Source of the DNA: Galbula dea
Taxonomy: Eukaryota; Chordata; Aves; Piciformes; Galbulidae
Length of the DNA: 64,000 nucleotides
Direction: 5' to 3'
NCBI GenBank assembly: GCA_013399015.1
Contig: VWZX01000934.1
Coordinates: 1,054,001 to 1,118,000 of the forward strand
The position numbers and the translations under genes were made by a program. Of the stretch, positions 51,808 to 63,889 are shown one piece after another. Positions within the stretch are counted from its first letter, which is position 1; the number at the start of each line of letters is the position of its first letter. The notes beneath the pieces were generated by a model that searched no databases, had not been told where the DNA came from, and saw only the letters and a list, made by a program, of their open reading frames with translations.

Positions 51808-52335
51808 ACAGAATCACAGAATGTTAGGAGTTGGAAGGGACCTCAAAAGATCATCTAGTCCAACCCCCCCTCCACACCTGGATTCCCTAGACCAGGTCAC
51901 ACAGAAGCATGTCCAGATGGGTTTTGAATCTCTCCAGAGAAGGAGACTTATATGAGACTCCCCACCCTCTCTGGGCAGTCTGTTCCAGTGCTTTGGTACC
52001 TCAACTAGGAAAACATTTGTTCTTGTATTCTCACAGAACCTCCTATGTTTCAGCTTACAACCATTGCCCCTTGTCACTGGGCTTCACTGAGAAGAGCCTG
52101 ACCCCATCCTCCTGACACTCACCCTTCACATATTTATAAGCACAGATGAGGTCACCCCTTAGTCTCCTCTTCTACAAGCTAAAGAGACCCAGCTCCCTCA
52201 GCCTTTCCTCATCAGGAAGATGTTCCAGCCCCTTCATCATCTTGGTGACTCTGTGCTGGACTCTTTCAAGCAGTTCCCTATCCTTCTGAAACTGAGGGGC
52301 CCAGAACCAGACATGATATTCCAGATGTGGCCTCC
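51808..52335 (-). repeat. CR1 LINE fragment, about 530 bp, longest in window
   Basis: Reverse-oriented. It starts with tail 'acagaatcacagaatg' and then 'gttggaagggacctcaaaag' and 'catctagtccaac'. It continues through 'ctctgggcagtctgttccag', 'aggtcaccccttagtctcct' and 'cctcagcctttcctcatcag', ending near 'ccagatgtggcct'. These later phrases come from upstream of the extreme 3' end, so more of the element is kept than in other copies. Confidence 0.95.
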
Positions 52336-55300
52336 ACGGCAAAAGCCACCCCCAGCTCTCACAACCACAACAGAATCAAACCAGGCAACTAGTCAACAGT
52401 TTTGCTCTTGCTAAGACTGGTGTAAATCTCAAGTAACTTTAGAGACCTCAGCAAAACACTCCAGGTTCAAAGCACTGCAGCTCAGCTGCTTGTCTGTTCC
52501 TCTGAGTTGTGAACTTTTGCTCTCGCTGCCTGGATCAGCTCCTTGCCTGTGCAAGGTGTCCCTGGACAAGACCAGCCATAGTTTAGGACCATAAGCCTGG
52601 CTGCATCACCTCTACTCCAAAACCCCAGCCCTTCCACACCCTCAACAGTCTCTTCTGTCCTTCATGCAAGAATGACAGGTTTTTAAAGCAGCAAACATAT
52701 AGATATATATGCAACTGATTAACTCCAGCAGACTTTGATATCATCATCCAGGCATTTGCCCTGGTACCAATTTAAAACACAGTAGCACATTTAACAAAAA
52801 CCAAAGTTTGCAGCCAAGGCCTTAAAGCTTGGTTCTTCTCTAAAGAAAAAAAGAAATTTCAAGAGACAATTTTCTACTTTCATGTTCAAAGGACAACAAC
52901 AAAAAACCTATGAATTTTTAAGATGGATGATATAAATGAAGGATCTAAATGAGTTTGGGTTACAAATCCTGGGATCAAGTAAATCCTAGAGGCCCAGGGC
53001 CTCACATGGGTGTTAGCACTAGACAGGCAATGTCACGGCAGCACACAGGTTAAGTGTCAGAGCACCTGGTTGCTATTAGAAGCCAGAAGGAAGGGGAAAA
53101 ATCTGTTGTGTTTGCTTCTTCACCACTGCAACCAGCCCCTGAGCTGGGATGGGAGCACCCCTCACCATGGAGCTCAGATGTGCTCAGATCTGCTGCAGGA
53201 GGGAAGGCTCTTATGGTTTGTCTGAGGAAGGAAAGATCTGGGACACAGAATGCAGAAAGAGACAATTTCAAACCCCCAGAAGCCTGCACTTCTCTATCAA
53301 TGTCAAGGGAATGGTGCCAGTATCCATCTCCTGAAGATAGTGCCCTGGTGTACCAGGAGAAACAGTAACCTAAGCTGCAGGCAGGTCAGGACATTGCTCT
53401 GAAGGCCATCATTGTCACCAGCCAACCTTGGCCTGTTGCATCTTGCCTCTGGATGAGCACTGCCTGATTACTCACACCATTAACAATATCCCAGTTGTGC
53501 CATGCCTTCTCCAGGCAGGACCACCACTGACAGCATCTGCATGGGCTCCAGCGCTGGTTGACCATGCTGCAGGAGAAACAACTGATGCAAACCCTGCACA
53601 GGGTCTGGGACCCCAATGACCATCTCTCAACTTTCACATGTTTATTATTCATTGCTGGGGCTGGGAGCATTACAGCTCCTACCCTCTTCATCAGGCTTGG
53701 CTCTCCCGGTGGGCAGAAGGCTCTTCCCAATTTAGGGTCATCCACTTGGCAGAATACTGTTCTTCAGCTTCTCTGAATCCAGACCTGACCTGTAGGATTT
53801 CCTTCCAACAGGCATGAGCTAAGATCCGATTTTCAGAACTTAATACCCTCCTGTTTCCATGTAATCCCACCAAAATGGTAAACAGAGCCATGGGAGCAGA
53901 CCCTATCCAAAGGCTCCTGAAGGCAGTGGAAGTTATTATGTGCATTTTCAGTAGGGCTTAGATTGGGCCCCAAGCAAAGACAGATGTTTGCAGTTTTCTC
54001 TGGTTTCACCTCTACCATCCCTCCTGGCTTTGGAGGGTAAGGGCACAGGGGCCATGGCACTCCTGGGGAGCTGCTCCTCAGGAGGAGGGAGGGAGGCAGC
54101 CTGTATGTACATGTGCATATGGCTGAGAGAGACGTATGTGCTGTCACGCACACCACAGAGCACGGAGAGATGGGTGAGGAGATGAGGTGACTATTCCAAA
54201 GGAACATTTTGTCATTTCCCTCCTTAGGGGCTCTGTGTTTTGCCTTAAGCCACTTCAGATTATGAGAAATCCTACTAGCTGGTCTCCAGTGGGATCTTTA
54301 ATGGTTTAATAACTGAACATTACTGAACATATTTCCACTAGCCTCTTTCTAAAATCCCATCATGAGCTAATTTCCTCTATTGTCATTACATCTGCAACTG
54401 GTCTTACATTTACAAAAAAATAAAAATATGTACCACTGTGAATAAATGATCTGGTTTAGTGCACTGAGCTCTCAGGGCCAGTATTTTTAGCAGTGGTTGA
54501 TAATTTGAGGTGTCCAATTCCAAGCACCCTCTCAGGGGTACAATTTGCAGAGAAGAATGAGCTTTATTTGCACCTTGCCCCTCCTATCACAGAAAGCTCC
54601 AGGAAAATGCTGGAATTGGGGCATCAGCACAGAGATGCCCAGTGTCACCATGCCTTTAAGAAGACCTTGGCCAGAAAGACTAAGATCAAATTTGGGTGAA
54701 GCAATCATGAGAGGGGTGCCTTGGGCCCCTCAAGTCATGCCACGCAACGAGACATCTAAAAGGCTTCTGTCTTGTCTGTCGCTGTATCCAACGAGGTATT
54801 AAGGACAGCAGAGGTATTTTAGTCTTACTGCAGCATGGTTTTCCAATCTGTGCCTGTTTTGAGTGTTGCTCCAAATTTAACAGAGACTTGGAATTTATTT
54901 CCTCGAAAAATGTATTAAAATAAAATGCCCAGGAAATGATCAGGCCAATAGTTCAGTACAAGTAGCTGAAAAAAGCTGTACTGGCTGACACTGCTGATAA
55001 AAAGGTAGGTAACACATTTCTGCTTCTTCTGCGGTATTTGAGGCTCACTCCAAGTTTTACAAGAGAGTTATTTTTAAATCGTTGCATAACACATGTCTGT
55101 CCAATATTTCTTTCCTCAATCAAGCAAAGAAAATGCATTTGTTATTCCTAGGAGATCTCTGGTGCCTCTTATCTTATTTAGAGCCCAAAATAAAGATGCA
55201 CACAAGAAGGCAAACATCAGAGAGAAATTATTATCCATGAGATAATGCACAGCCTAATTTTACCACATATCTGAGACTGTTTCACCTGCAATAAATTATT

Positions 55301-56373
55301 TTGCCCAGCAGGAAAAGTCTTGTTTGACCTTCATTTTTTTTTTCCTTACTTTTCTTTTTCCCTGCAGCTGAAAACTCTGCTACTACTTCTAGGTCGTGAG
55401 TTCAAATTCCACCCTGGCTGGGAGTGATTAAATATATCAATTTCTAATAGTATCTATTTGCTTAATAATAGGACAGCTGTTAATGTTCACTTTTTCAGGG
55501 ACACTTGCACATGGCTAAGTTATATTCTGCAGGTCTGATCTCTCTACAGCTTCTGCTGAGGTACCAAGAGGTACATTGGAGCCATGAATCACTGGGGAGT
55601 CCCTGGCTGGAGCAGAGCTGGTAGAGCCGATCCCAAAACAAAGTGTCATTCCCCACAGGGGGCAGTTCCTCCTTCCTGGCTCTTCCCATACTCTCAAGTC
55701 ATTTCTATAGAGGCAGCTGGGGATGGTTCAGAGCAATCACACCCTTCAAAGACAGATCCAGGCTGAAAAATTCCTCTAGGTTGCCCTGTCTCAGGATGAG
55801 GGAACTCTACAGATTCAGAGCTGCCCTTACTACCTTATTCTTGCATCATGCGTGGCTGAGCCAGAACAGGAGCTACAGATTCTGTCAAGTGCCAGCTATA
55901 GTTACAGCATTACATAAGAAACCACAACAGGGAAGGATCACAAATCTATCACTACAGCTGGCACCAAATGGCATCTTCACACAAGCTTAGCAGAAAAACT
56001 GCCTACTGAATGGGCACAGATCTTCAAATTGTTCTTTCTCTTCTCCAGGGCAGGGTTCAGGCAATTTGGCAGAGGGTGCCAAGGGAAAAAATTGCTCTAC
56101 CTGTTCTGCGTGTGGGGTCAGGAAGGAGGTTTTGTTCTTTTGCAAAGATAACCTGGCACCTGGAATGAAGAAAGTGAGAGAGAAGGAAAGCCTTTGGAAT
56201 GTGGCTTCCAGCTGTCAGCTCACATCAGCCAAGTGAAGCTGCACAGTCCCTGAGAGCCATGGCATTGCTAGCCTTGAATGTGTACTTGGGAGCTCTATGG
56301 AAAAAGGTACCTGCTGTATTCCTCCTGCAAAACACCCAGCACAGTGCTGGCAGTTATAAATATATATAGATAT

Positions 56374-56404
<31 letters not shown>
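56374..56404 (+). repeat. (TA)n dinucleotide microsatellite
   Basis: About 30 bp of uninterrupted alternating A/T, preceded by 'tatatatagatataaaa', an interrupted extension. Confidence 0.97.
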
Positions 56405-56408
<4 letters not shown>

Positions 56409-56857
56409 ATCTACATAAAAACAACTGCTCACCACCTTGGTATTTAGCAGCACAACATAGGTGAAGGAAAGATGCAGGAACAGTAGATGGAAAAGCACCA
56501 GTTTTGCTCTCCCTGGCCTTTCAAACCCTCAGTGCAGGGCAAAGGTACATACTCCTACTTGGAACAGGATCAGCCATCCTTGCTGGGCCTCTCTGCCCAG
56601 TCCCAGCTCTCTGCTGCCATGCAAGCCAGAGGTGGAAGGACACTGTTTGGGAAAGGAAAGATTTAGCCTGGGGAGATGTTGGCGATCAAGATGCTGCTGG
56701 GTAGAGGACTCCTTCCTCCCAGCACTTTGCCTCTGCTAGGGTCAGATGAGCCTATGAGCAGTTTCCTGCTGTTGGAAGGGAAGGTGTGGGGCGGGCAATT
56801 GTCCTATATTTTTCTGTTCTTTCATTATGGGAAATTTCCAGGTTCACTAAGCAGAAG

Positions 56858-57185
56858 CCTTTCAGTACTTAAAGGAGCCTGTAAGGAAGATGTGGACAGA
56901 CATTTGAGCAGGGCCTGTTGTGACAGGACAAAGGACTAGCATTTCAAACTAAAAGAGGGATATTTAGACTAGGTAGAAGGAAGAAATGTTTTACACTGAA
57001 AGTGGTTAAACCCTGGCCCAGGTTGCCCAGATGTCCCATCCCTGGAACCATTTCAGGTCAGGTTGGATGGAGCTTGGAGCAATCTGTTCCAGTTGAAGAT
57101 ACCCCTCCTGACTGCAGGGGCATTGGACCAGGTGGCCTTGAAAGGTCCTCTCCAAACAAACCATTCCATGACTCTATTCTATGAA
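56858..57185 (+). repeat. CR1 LINE fragment, 3' end
   Basis: Forward copy of about 330 bp with 'cctttcagtacttaaagg', 'ccatccctggaaccatttca' and 'ggtcaggttggatggagctt'. It ends 'ccattccatgactctattct'. Confidence 0.93.
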
Positions 57186-58867
57186 ACAGGGCAATCAATA
57201 CTGGCTGCTGGAGGAAGGAGCTGACAACACAGCGAAGGCTAGAGAGAGCCTCAAAGAGGGGTGAAGATGAATGATGCTCACCAACAGGTCACCAGAACCT
57301 CCAGTGAGATCAGGGACTGCTACACTATCCTACTGCAGACAGACCACAGGCAGCTCCTATATGCTCAAAGCTCTTCACTGACACTTGCAGACTTTTGGAC
57401 AGTGACAGCCCAGCCACTAACTCAAGTGGGAAATCAGAATAAGAGAAGAACAACTGAAACATTTATTCCTTAATGCAAGGACTCTGAATGAAGAAGAAGC
57501 CAAGAACTAGCAGTGCAGCACTGTAGCTGAAACTGGAAGTTATAAGGTAAGAGAAACCTGGTGGGACAGAAGGACGTTTGCTTCTTGGGAAAGCTCAAAA
57601 TAGCTTTGCCCATGAAGCTCTGCAAAGCAGTGCTAGGGAAGGTCTTAGGAATGAGCAAGGAAGCATGAACAATAGTAAATCTGTTCATGTTGAAGCCTGG
57701 TAAAAGTATTTTTACTGGAGATGAGCTGTAAACATTCATATGGCTGCAGATAGGGATCTGTAATGTATTACTAGAGAGAAATAATATGGAGAATGACATA
57801 ATTATGGGAAAGCAACCTCCTAGATGCAGACTGAGAACAAATGCTTTTAATGATGGCAGGTCTGAGGTACTGCTAGGTGTGAGAGCAGGCATCAAGTACA
57901 ATAGATGACACTATTTTCCCTTACTTCTTGTAGCTGTAATAGGTTGGATTGAAAAATAAACGTGAATGGAAATGGACCTGTGTCTTTCATTTATCACTTT
58001 GAGTTTAACTAAGAAACATTTTCTGCAAATAAAGATCTGAATCCCAAAGCCCAAGTATCCACAGACAACACAGAACTGGTAACTAGGCTCAGTCAATGCA
58101 GAGAAGAATGGAGTTAGAATGTAGAAATGACTATGAAGCCCCAGAGAGAGGTATCCACAGAAAAGAGGCAGGAGGTCCTTGCACGCATCGAGGCGAGGCA
58201 TTGCCAGGTTAGCTGGGTAAGCCTGCGTGCCCAGGGACAGTTGGAACAGCACAGACAGTACTAAAGCCTGTTAGGAGTCCAGATGTGTAGCATGCTGATA
58301 TCACACGGACAGCCTAGCAGCTCTTGCAGATAAATCTGGGCATGTAAAGTGCTTTCTCAATGTTTCAGTCCTGTCTTAGATACTCCCCAGTATTTCCTGG
58401 CATATCAAGATAGGCTTGGCATGGTAACTGTGGAGGAGGGGTGAGCAGAAGATGGTGATAATATGGGCTTCAGCTTTTTGGGAGAACTTTTTTGGGAGAA
58501 CATCCACCCAGTGATCTGTATCTTGTTTGGGTGGAAATATGGTGTTAATTATCTTCATGACAGATGGACCTGGCAATTCATTTCAGCTGCTTTAGATCAT
58601 GCATTCCTCTGGCTGGTAGACCTTCAGAAAATAAAGAAATAGATCTTCAAGATGAAGGAAGGAATGCCATAATAAGGACAGATGCTGCCATGAAATTTTA
58701 GTGTTGCATTCAGCAGGGATGCAGGTTTACATACCATGGTTGTGATATTCATATTTTTCCAGTCCTCCGTTCAGCTGGGCCCTATGTCATGTAAATGAAG
58801 TCTGCCAGTTCAGTTCAGGGGCTAAAAGGCACACCAGTAATTGGCTGGAATGAATTATTGCTCATTA

Positions 58868-58935
58868 TGAATGGCCAGATGATCTTTCAAGGTCCCTTCC
58901 AACTCCTAATGTTCTGTGTGATTCTGTGATTCTGC
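58868..58935 (+). repeat. CR1 LINE fragment, extreme 3' end
   Basis: Only about 70 bp: 'ccagatgatctttcaaggtc', 'ccttccaactcc' and tail repeats 'tgtgattctgtgattctg'. Confidence 0.9.
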
Positions 58936-58970
58936 TGATTCTCCATCCTCTCTGCTTGTTGATATGTGTT

Positions 58971-58984
58971 CACACACACACACA
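58971..58984 (+). repeat. (CA)n microsatellite, short
   Basis: 'cacacacacacacatc' following 'gtgtt'. Only seven units. Confidence 0.75.
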
Positions 58985-61900
58985 TCAACAAATCACACAC
59001 ATTCAGACTAAGATCTGATTTCCATCTCCTTCAACTGCTCATCACCTGGGGTTTCTGAGAAGTCACCTATCACACAGCCTTCTGACAAACAGCAATTGCA
59101 TCAATAACCCAAACTTTGAAACAAACAATTGTTTTGGATCAAGCACAATGCTGATTACCTGGAATGCTAAGGAGCCATGAACGATGCCACAGCAGCTCTC
59201 CAACTACCAGCAGTCTTGATGATGGTAATTTCTCAGTCATTCTGCCATCACTCCAAGAAGCCCGGGTGAGATCTGCACTCCACCATGTGAGGTGTGGAGT
59301 TCAAGCCCAGTAAATGACATGGAGTTTACAAGCTTAGCACTGAATGGAACTCCAGACGCTAACGAATTATTTTAAAGTGTTGTGCTTGTTTAAACAATGG
59401 TAGACAGATGTTGAGCAGTCCCCTCCAACTCTTACTGAGCAACAGAAAAGGTTTAACCATAGAACTTTGGTGCAAAATAGTCAAACTCAAGAAGAAATAC
59501 ATATTCCCTATATAAGAAAATTCAGGTTTCTCTCAGTCTCTCTTTTTTCTTTCTTTTTCAAGCCTGAATGCAGTATCTCTAGGTGTCACTTAGGTACTAA
59601 AGCTCTAGTCAGTGTGGGAATGGCTCAGATGAATACATCACAGGGCAGAACATTTGTTTCTCAGTGATATTCAACTCTGCAAACGCAAAACTCATACCAG
59701 AGCTTCGTGCTGGGATCCTTTCTAAGGCTATTTCAGTCAATGCCTTTGTCTTGAAAAAGCTTACAGGTTAGCACCACAGCCGCCTCGATCCACCGCCAAC
59801 CACCACGTTTTGAGGTTTCCTGCAAAGTCTGTGGCAGAAAGTTGGGAAAAGTTCCAATTCTTAGAAACTTTTCCAGTTATTCTGACAACTTTCCAAAACT
59901 AACCTCGATGTCTCTCGGCTTGGCCTGCCAGAGAGGAGAGAGCACAGATCTCTCCACTCTTAGCTGCTCACCACTCACAGATGCGGCTACCGAGAGTGCA
60001 ACAAGGACCAGGGGCTGCTAAACCCTGACTGTCCTGGTGGGACTGACACCTGGCTGTACCTGGGACATCCTTAGGAGAGCACCTCATTGTGGGAACTCAC
60101 TTCTCACTGAGCTCTTAATAAATAAGTGGTTGCTACAAACGAATGCAAGAGCAATGACAACTTTCCAACTGCAATGAGGTGAACATGAAAGCACTACAGG
60201 AAGGGCAAAGGGAGGGCAAGTACTGACAACATTTGCCACTGTGACTACCTCACAAGTTTTTTCTAGAGAACAGCCAAAGTACAACCCTCTACATAACAGC
60301 ACAACCCAAACTTTGGATTAAATTGTGAGCTGAGACTTTGGGACTTGCAGATGAAGTTCCTTCCTTATCACTCGTTGTGGTGTGAAGACTCAGCAGCTCT
60401 GTCTGCACCTGGCCTGACCTCGTTTTTTTTTCCCCCCACTGATTTCTTTAGCTTTCTTCTCCCTTCCTAGGCTCTGACTCTTATTTTGTATCACAGATAG
60501 CAGCAGCTCTGGCTGATGGTGCTCAGTGGAAGGGAGCGTGCCTTGCCTGGTTTCTGTAAGGTCCAAGAATAAGGTCCTGTCCCTCAGAAATGTTTGTTAG
60601 CCTCAGCTGGAGCCAAGAGCTGAGATTAAAATGTAGCTTGAGAGCACAAGGTCTGGCATTATTCTGTGTTTCTTAATAGAAGGTTTCCACTGTTCTAGTT
60701 ATTTACTCCCCTCTGTGGAGCACCCAGTGCTGACTAGGCAAGGGCTATCCATTAAAGGCTGTCTCTCCTCTCAGCTTAAAGGGAAGTTCCCTCTCTTTGA
60801 CAGGGAGAAGGCAGGAGAAATTAATTTTTCTTTCAGCATCACCACACCTGGGGAAAGGATCTTGCTCACAGATAACAGTGCAAGCAAATATTTTCTTTGG
60901 GAGGAAAAGAGAAAGTGAAGATCAAGGTCAGAGGAGGCAAGAGTAAAGATATGTGGCTGCCTTCAAAATAATCTTCCATAGAAGATGGGGGGGTCATTTT
61001 ATTTAATATGGAAAACATGCAAAAGCACAAAGGAGAGTAACTGGCTTGGGGCTTACAGAGAGATAAAGGGATGCAAAGTCTGGTTGCACAGATATGCTGA
61101 ATTCCAGCAGCACAGAGTGAGACAAACAGGCAGATAGAAACAGGTTGAGAGAGGGGCTGCATTTACCTCTACACACACACATATACACAGGAGCACAGCC
61201 CAACACCCTGGCTTCCTGAAGCACCTTCCCTCCTGCCTGCTTACAGAGTACAAGGACTGTGGCTACTCTTTGCACAAGGTGCTACCAGAATATTCATCTT
61301 GCCTTTGCCTCTACCATATAACCACAAACCCATGCAGAGTTTCAGCATGTTTGCAGCATTTCAAGATGTGGCTGGACATGCAGCATCAGCCTGTGAACCT
61401 CCATGACCCTCCATCACCAGGAGCTATGGATCAGTGCTCTGCACATATGCTATTAGGAGAAACAAAAAATCACCCCACTTCTCAAAATTTCAAACACATA
61501 CAGAAGTCTTGAATCAGAACCAAGGATGAGTTCTTAAGCAGCAGCATCTTTGACTCCTCACTCAGCAACTAAAACCTTCATCTTAGCTTTCCAAGTGTCT
61601 CATCCCAGCCCACTGGCAGGATTTTCCCTGGAGCCCCTGGAAAGACACAGGTAACCTGAGGCCAGCTAGACTAGAGGGTTCAGTTAGCTTGGCTGTGTCA
61701 GCCTCCAGGAGTGCTTGTTTCTGTCTACTGGTCACAGATAGTGAAAATCTGATGTCTGATTTTTAGGTGACAATGTATTTAGGTGAGATGTACAGGTAGG
61801 TACAGTAAAGCTACTCTAGGTCATTTACTAGTGATGCAGAGGAAAACTGCTATTAATCCCTGGCAACTAGTTACTAGAGCATCCTTTCATATCAGCTAGC

Positions 61901-62240
61901 TAAAAAACAAGTCATCCACAAAATCATAATAAAAGACAAGGGAATAGAACTCAGAATACAAGCTATGTTTTGGGGCTTTTTTGTTGTTTCTCTTTTGTTT
62001 CTTTGATTTTTAATTTTCACATTCTGTTATGAACTCCAAACTGGACCTGTTTCTGTGGGAACTTGTGCTAAGGTATGCAAGCATTTCAAAGCAAACCAGT
62101 CCCATTTTCCAAGGAGAGTGGGCCAGGTTTCAGGCAAAGATGCTTTCACAGCAAAACCATGGGAAAATTCACCGTTTTCCATGTTCCCAATATGCCAATA
62201 TTCATCTTGGATTAAGTGCCAGCAATTGTTGGAACAAGGC

Positions 62241-62310
62241 TACAATCCAAGAAAGCACTTAAGCACATGCTTAACTTTCAGCACATGAGGAACCTCAGTG
62301 ATGTCCTGGG
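62241..62310. repeat. Old palindromic repeat, arm fragment
   Basis: Reads 'tacaatccaagaaagcactt' then 'aagcacatgcttaactttca' and 'gcacatgagg'. This is the best-preserved arm of the family in the window. Confidence 0.6.
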
Positions 62311-63381
62311 TCTTGTTTTTATGCTCACTATTGATAGTTACCTTGAATTCTTAAATCCATAGGGACAATTTTTGTCTTCTGAGCTGTATAATTGGGCCAT
62401 GAAAGGAATGGTAGCTCCTGATTACTGACTAGTTAATTAATCATTTTTATTATATTTAAATATGCTTTAGAAGACCATAATGATGTATGCTTCCTTGATA
62501 TTAGCTGTACTAATTAGATCATCTTTTCTAAATTAGAGTGCAGTTTTCTTAGCAGGTTTCCTTTTATCTGGTGTTCATTTTTCAAAAGAGCTTCATGTTG
62601 TTCCCACAGATGAGTGAATCATTTCCAGGGAATCATGTTATGCAAAAGATGTTTTCCTTGCTGCTGCAGAATGCCTATGTGTAGATCATGGATCACCCTG
62701 AAAGCAATAAATATTTTGAAGTTGGACTCTCCTCAACGATCGTGCATTCCTTGACTAGATGAGTGTGACTGCATCTGGGATGAAACTCAATCCCTACAAC
62801 AAACCAGTGCATTTGGCATGTTTACTAGGTTAGAACAATCTCACTCCAACACTACTTGTTTTAATGACACATGCAAGCAGAAAATGAAAGTGGCTGAAAT
62901 ACATTTATACACCTGAACGTGCAAGTGTGGGTTTTGTGCATTCTTCCTTTGACAGTGGCTCAGTGCTCCAGCACTGAAAGCCAGGCTGTCTCCTTCTCCA
63001 GCAAAATCTCACTTTCAAAAGATTTCTAAGGAGATGATGACCATGTTTCTCCAGAGGTCCTCATTTAGGTTATCTTGAACATTTAACTTATTGTAGCTCA
63101 GGTAGCTTGCAATACCTTTTCTGAATAAGCAAGGTCTGAATTTCATGCCTCTCTAAAAATAGCCTGGAATTTTACCCCAAACTGCATGAAACCTCAAGCA
63201 ATTTCACCTGAGTGGGATAGTCCTGGCTCCAGGGAGAAACTGTGGGAATATTCTCTCTGGGTGATCCTTGGTGCTTCCCTCTACTTCCAATTCATAGCAA
63301 TCAGTGGTGATGCTGGACATGAACAGGTTATTGTTTTTCCTCTGAGCAAGTCTATTCAGCTCTCTGGAAAGCAATACTTAC

Positions 63382-63889
63382 GTGTCAACAAATCTCCTGC
63401 TGAGGTTGGAGATGACCACTGGTGCTCCAGACTGGAAGGGAGGGTCCCGAACCACTTTGTACTGGATGGGTTTGCACTCCGTGCACAGCGTGCTGTGGGG
63501 CACTGAGCTCAGCATGGCAGCATCAATCTCCAGGTGCTCATCCAGAGTGTAGATCTGGACCCCATACACCTCCTCCCCCACTTGTCCCACATCCAGCTTT
63601 ATGGTCAAGGGGATGTCGCAGAAGACGTTCTGTGGCCCAAGGGAAATGTTCTTCCCGCTGACGGTGAGCAACTTGATGTCATTCACTGCTCCACTGGAGT
63701 CCCAGTCTGGGGAAACAAAGGTCACCCAGACCGTGAGGGACTCTGGAGTCAGGGGATAACGAAACTCCAGCTGCAGGTAGCAGCCCTGAGGCTCGGGACA
63801 GGCTGGGGGCACTGTGTGTTGGTTGACTGCTGAGTTGGGGCTCCATGTTCTGACGCTGGATTTACAAGGCTGCTCAACATCAGGGTGCC
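63382..63889 (-). CDS. PAPPA: PAPPA internal exon 1 of 7 in window (first beta-rich module)
   Basis: This 508-bp exon is the first of the gene seen in the window. The acceptor is a pyrimidine tract ending in cccag at 63890-63891. The donor reads gtaagt, starting at 63381 on the minus strand. The exon begins with two bases of a glycine codon (phase 1) and ends with the first two bases of a threonine codon (phase 2). It encodes about 169 residues, from GHPDVEQPC to SRRFVDT. Six cysteines are visible, as are two N-glycosylation sequons (NIS in SGKNISLG, NLS in ISNLSRR). The middle has alternating hydrophobic residues typical of a beta sandwich (LTVWVTFVSPDWDSSG, EEVYGVQIYTLDEHLEID). The last 30 residues lead into a fibronectin-III-like stretch completed by the next exon. 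In the family this region follows the protease domain. The open frame runs on upstream of the acceptor by chance, so the methionine at 63956 is not a start. Confidence 0.96.

Larger units (their letters stand above)
45294..63381 (-). other. PAPPA: PAPPA intron between exons 1 and 2 of 7 (18,088 bp)
   Basis: This phase-2 intron runs from gtaagt to ttgccttgcag on the minus strand. It contains five of the ten CR1 fragments, an (ATC)n and a (TA)n microsatellite, an A/C-rich tract, one member of the old palindromic repeat family near 62.24 kb, and several repeat-free, AT-rich stretches that may be conserved (49440-49570, 54840-55130, 62430-62760). I found no reading frame with domain-like content on either strand. 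Confidence 0.9.
6939..63889 (-). other. PAPPA: PAPPA gene, internal portion (seven consecutive exons and six complete introns)
   Basis: The gene is transcribed right to left. Translated exons, spliced in order, match the central part of vertebrate pappalysin-1 as I remember the human protein, including phrases such as HPDVEQPCKSS, SGTEESEPSP, DGDGVCEEFEQ and VLSCRNNPLIIPV. PAPPA is a secreted, glycosylated zinc metalloprotease of the pappalysin (M43) family. It cleaves IGFBP-4, and also IGFBP-2 and -5, to release IGF. The seven exons total 1,390 bp with compatible phases at each junction (2/1, 2/1, 1/2, 0/0, 0/0, 1/2) and no in-frame stop. I estimate they cover about residues 745-1210 of a precursor of about 1,627 residues; that estimate comes from memory of the human protein. 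Neither the catalytic motif exon nor the Sushi exons are in the window. PAPPA2 is the only realistic alternative, but identity to PAPPA is far closer than I would expect for the paralogue. Confidence 0.95.

Noticed and set aside
53386..53745. 119-residue open frame on the minus strand
   Set aside because: No recognisable family, an irregular cysteine/tryptophan pattern, and no splice or promoter context. Treated as chance.
55380..55425. tRNA B-box-like sequence ('gagttcaaattccaccctgg')
   Set aside because: The box has an extra base, the T-arm stem does not pair well and no A box or acceptor stem was found, so neither a tRNA gene nor a clear SINE is supported.
59275..59315. Second B-box-like sequence ('ggagttcaagccc')
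   Set aside because: No matching A box or cloverleaf arms; may be an old SINE scrap, but evidence is too thin.
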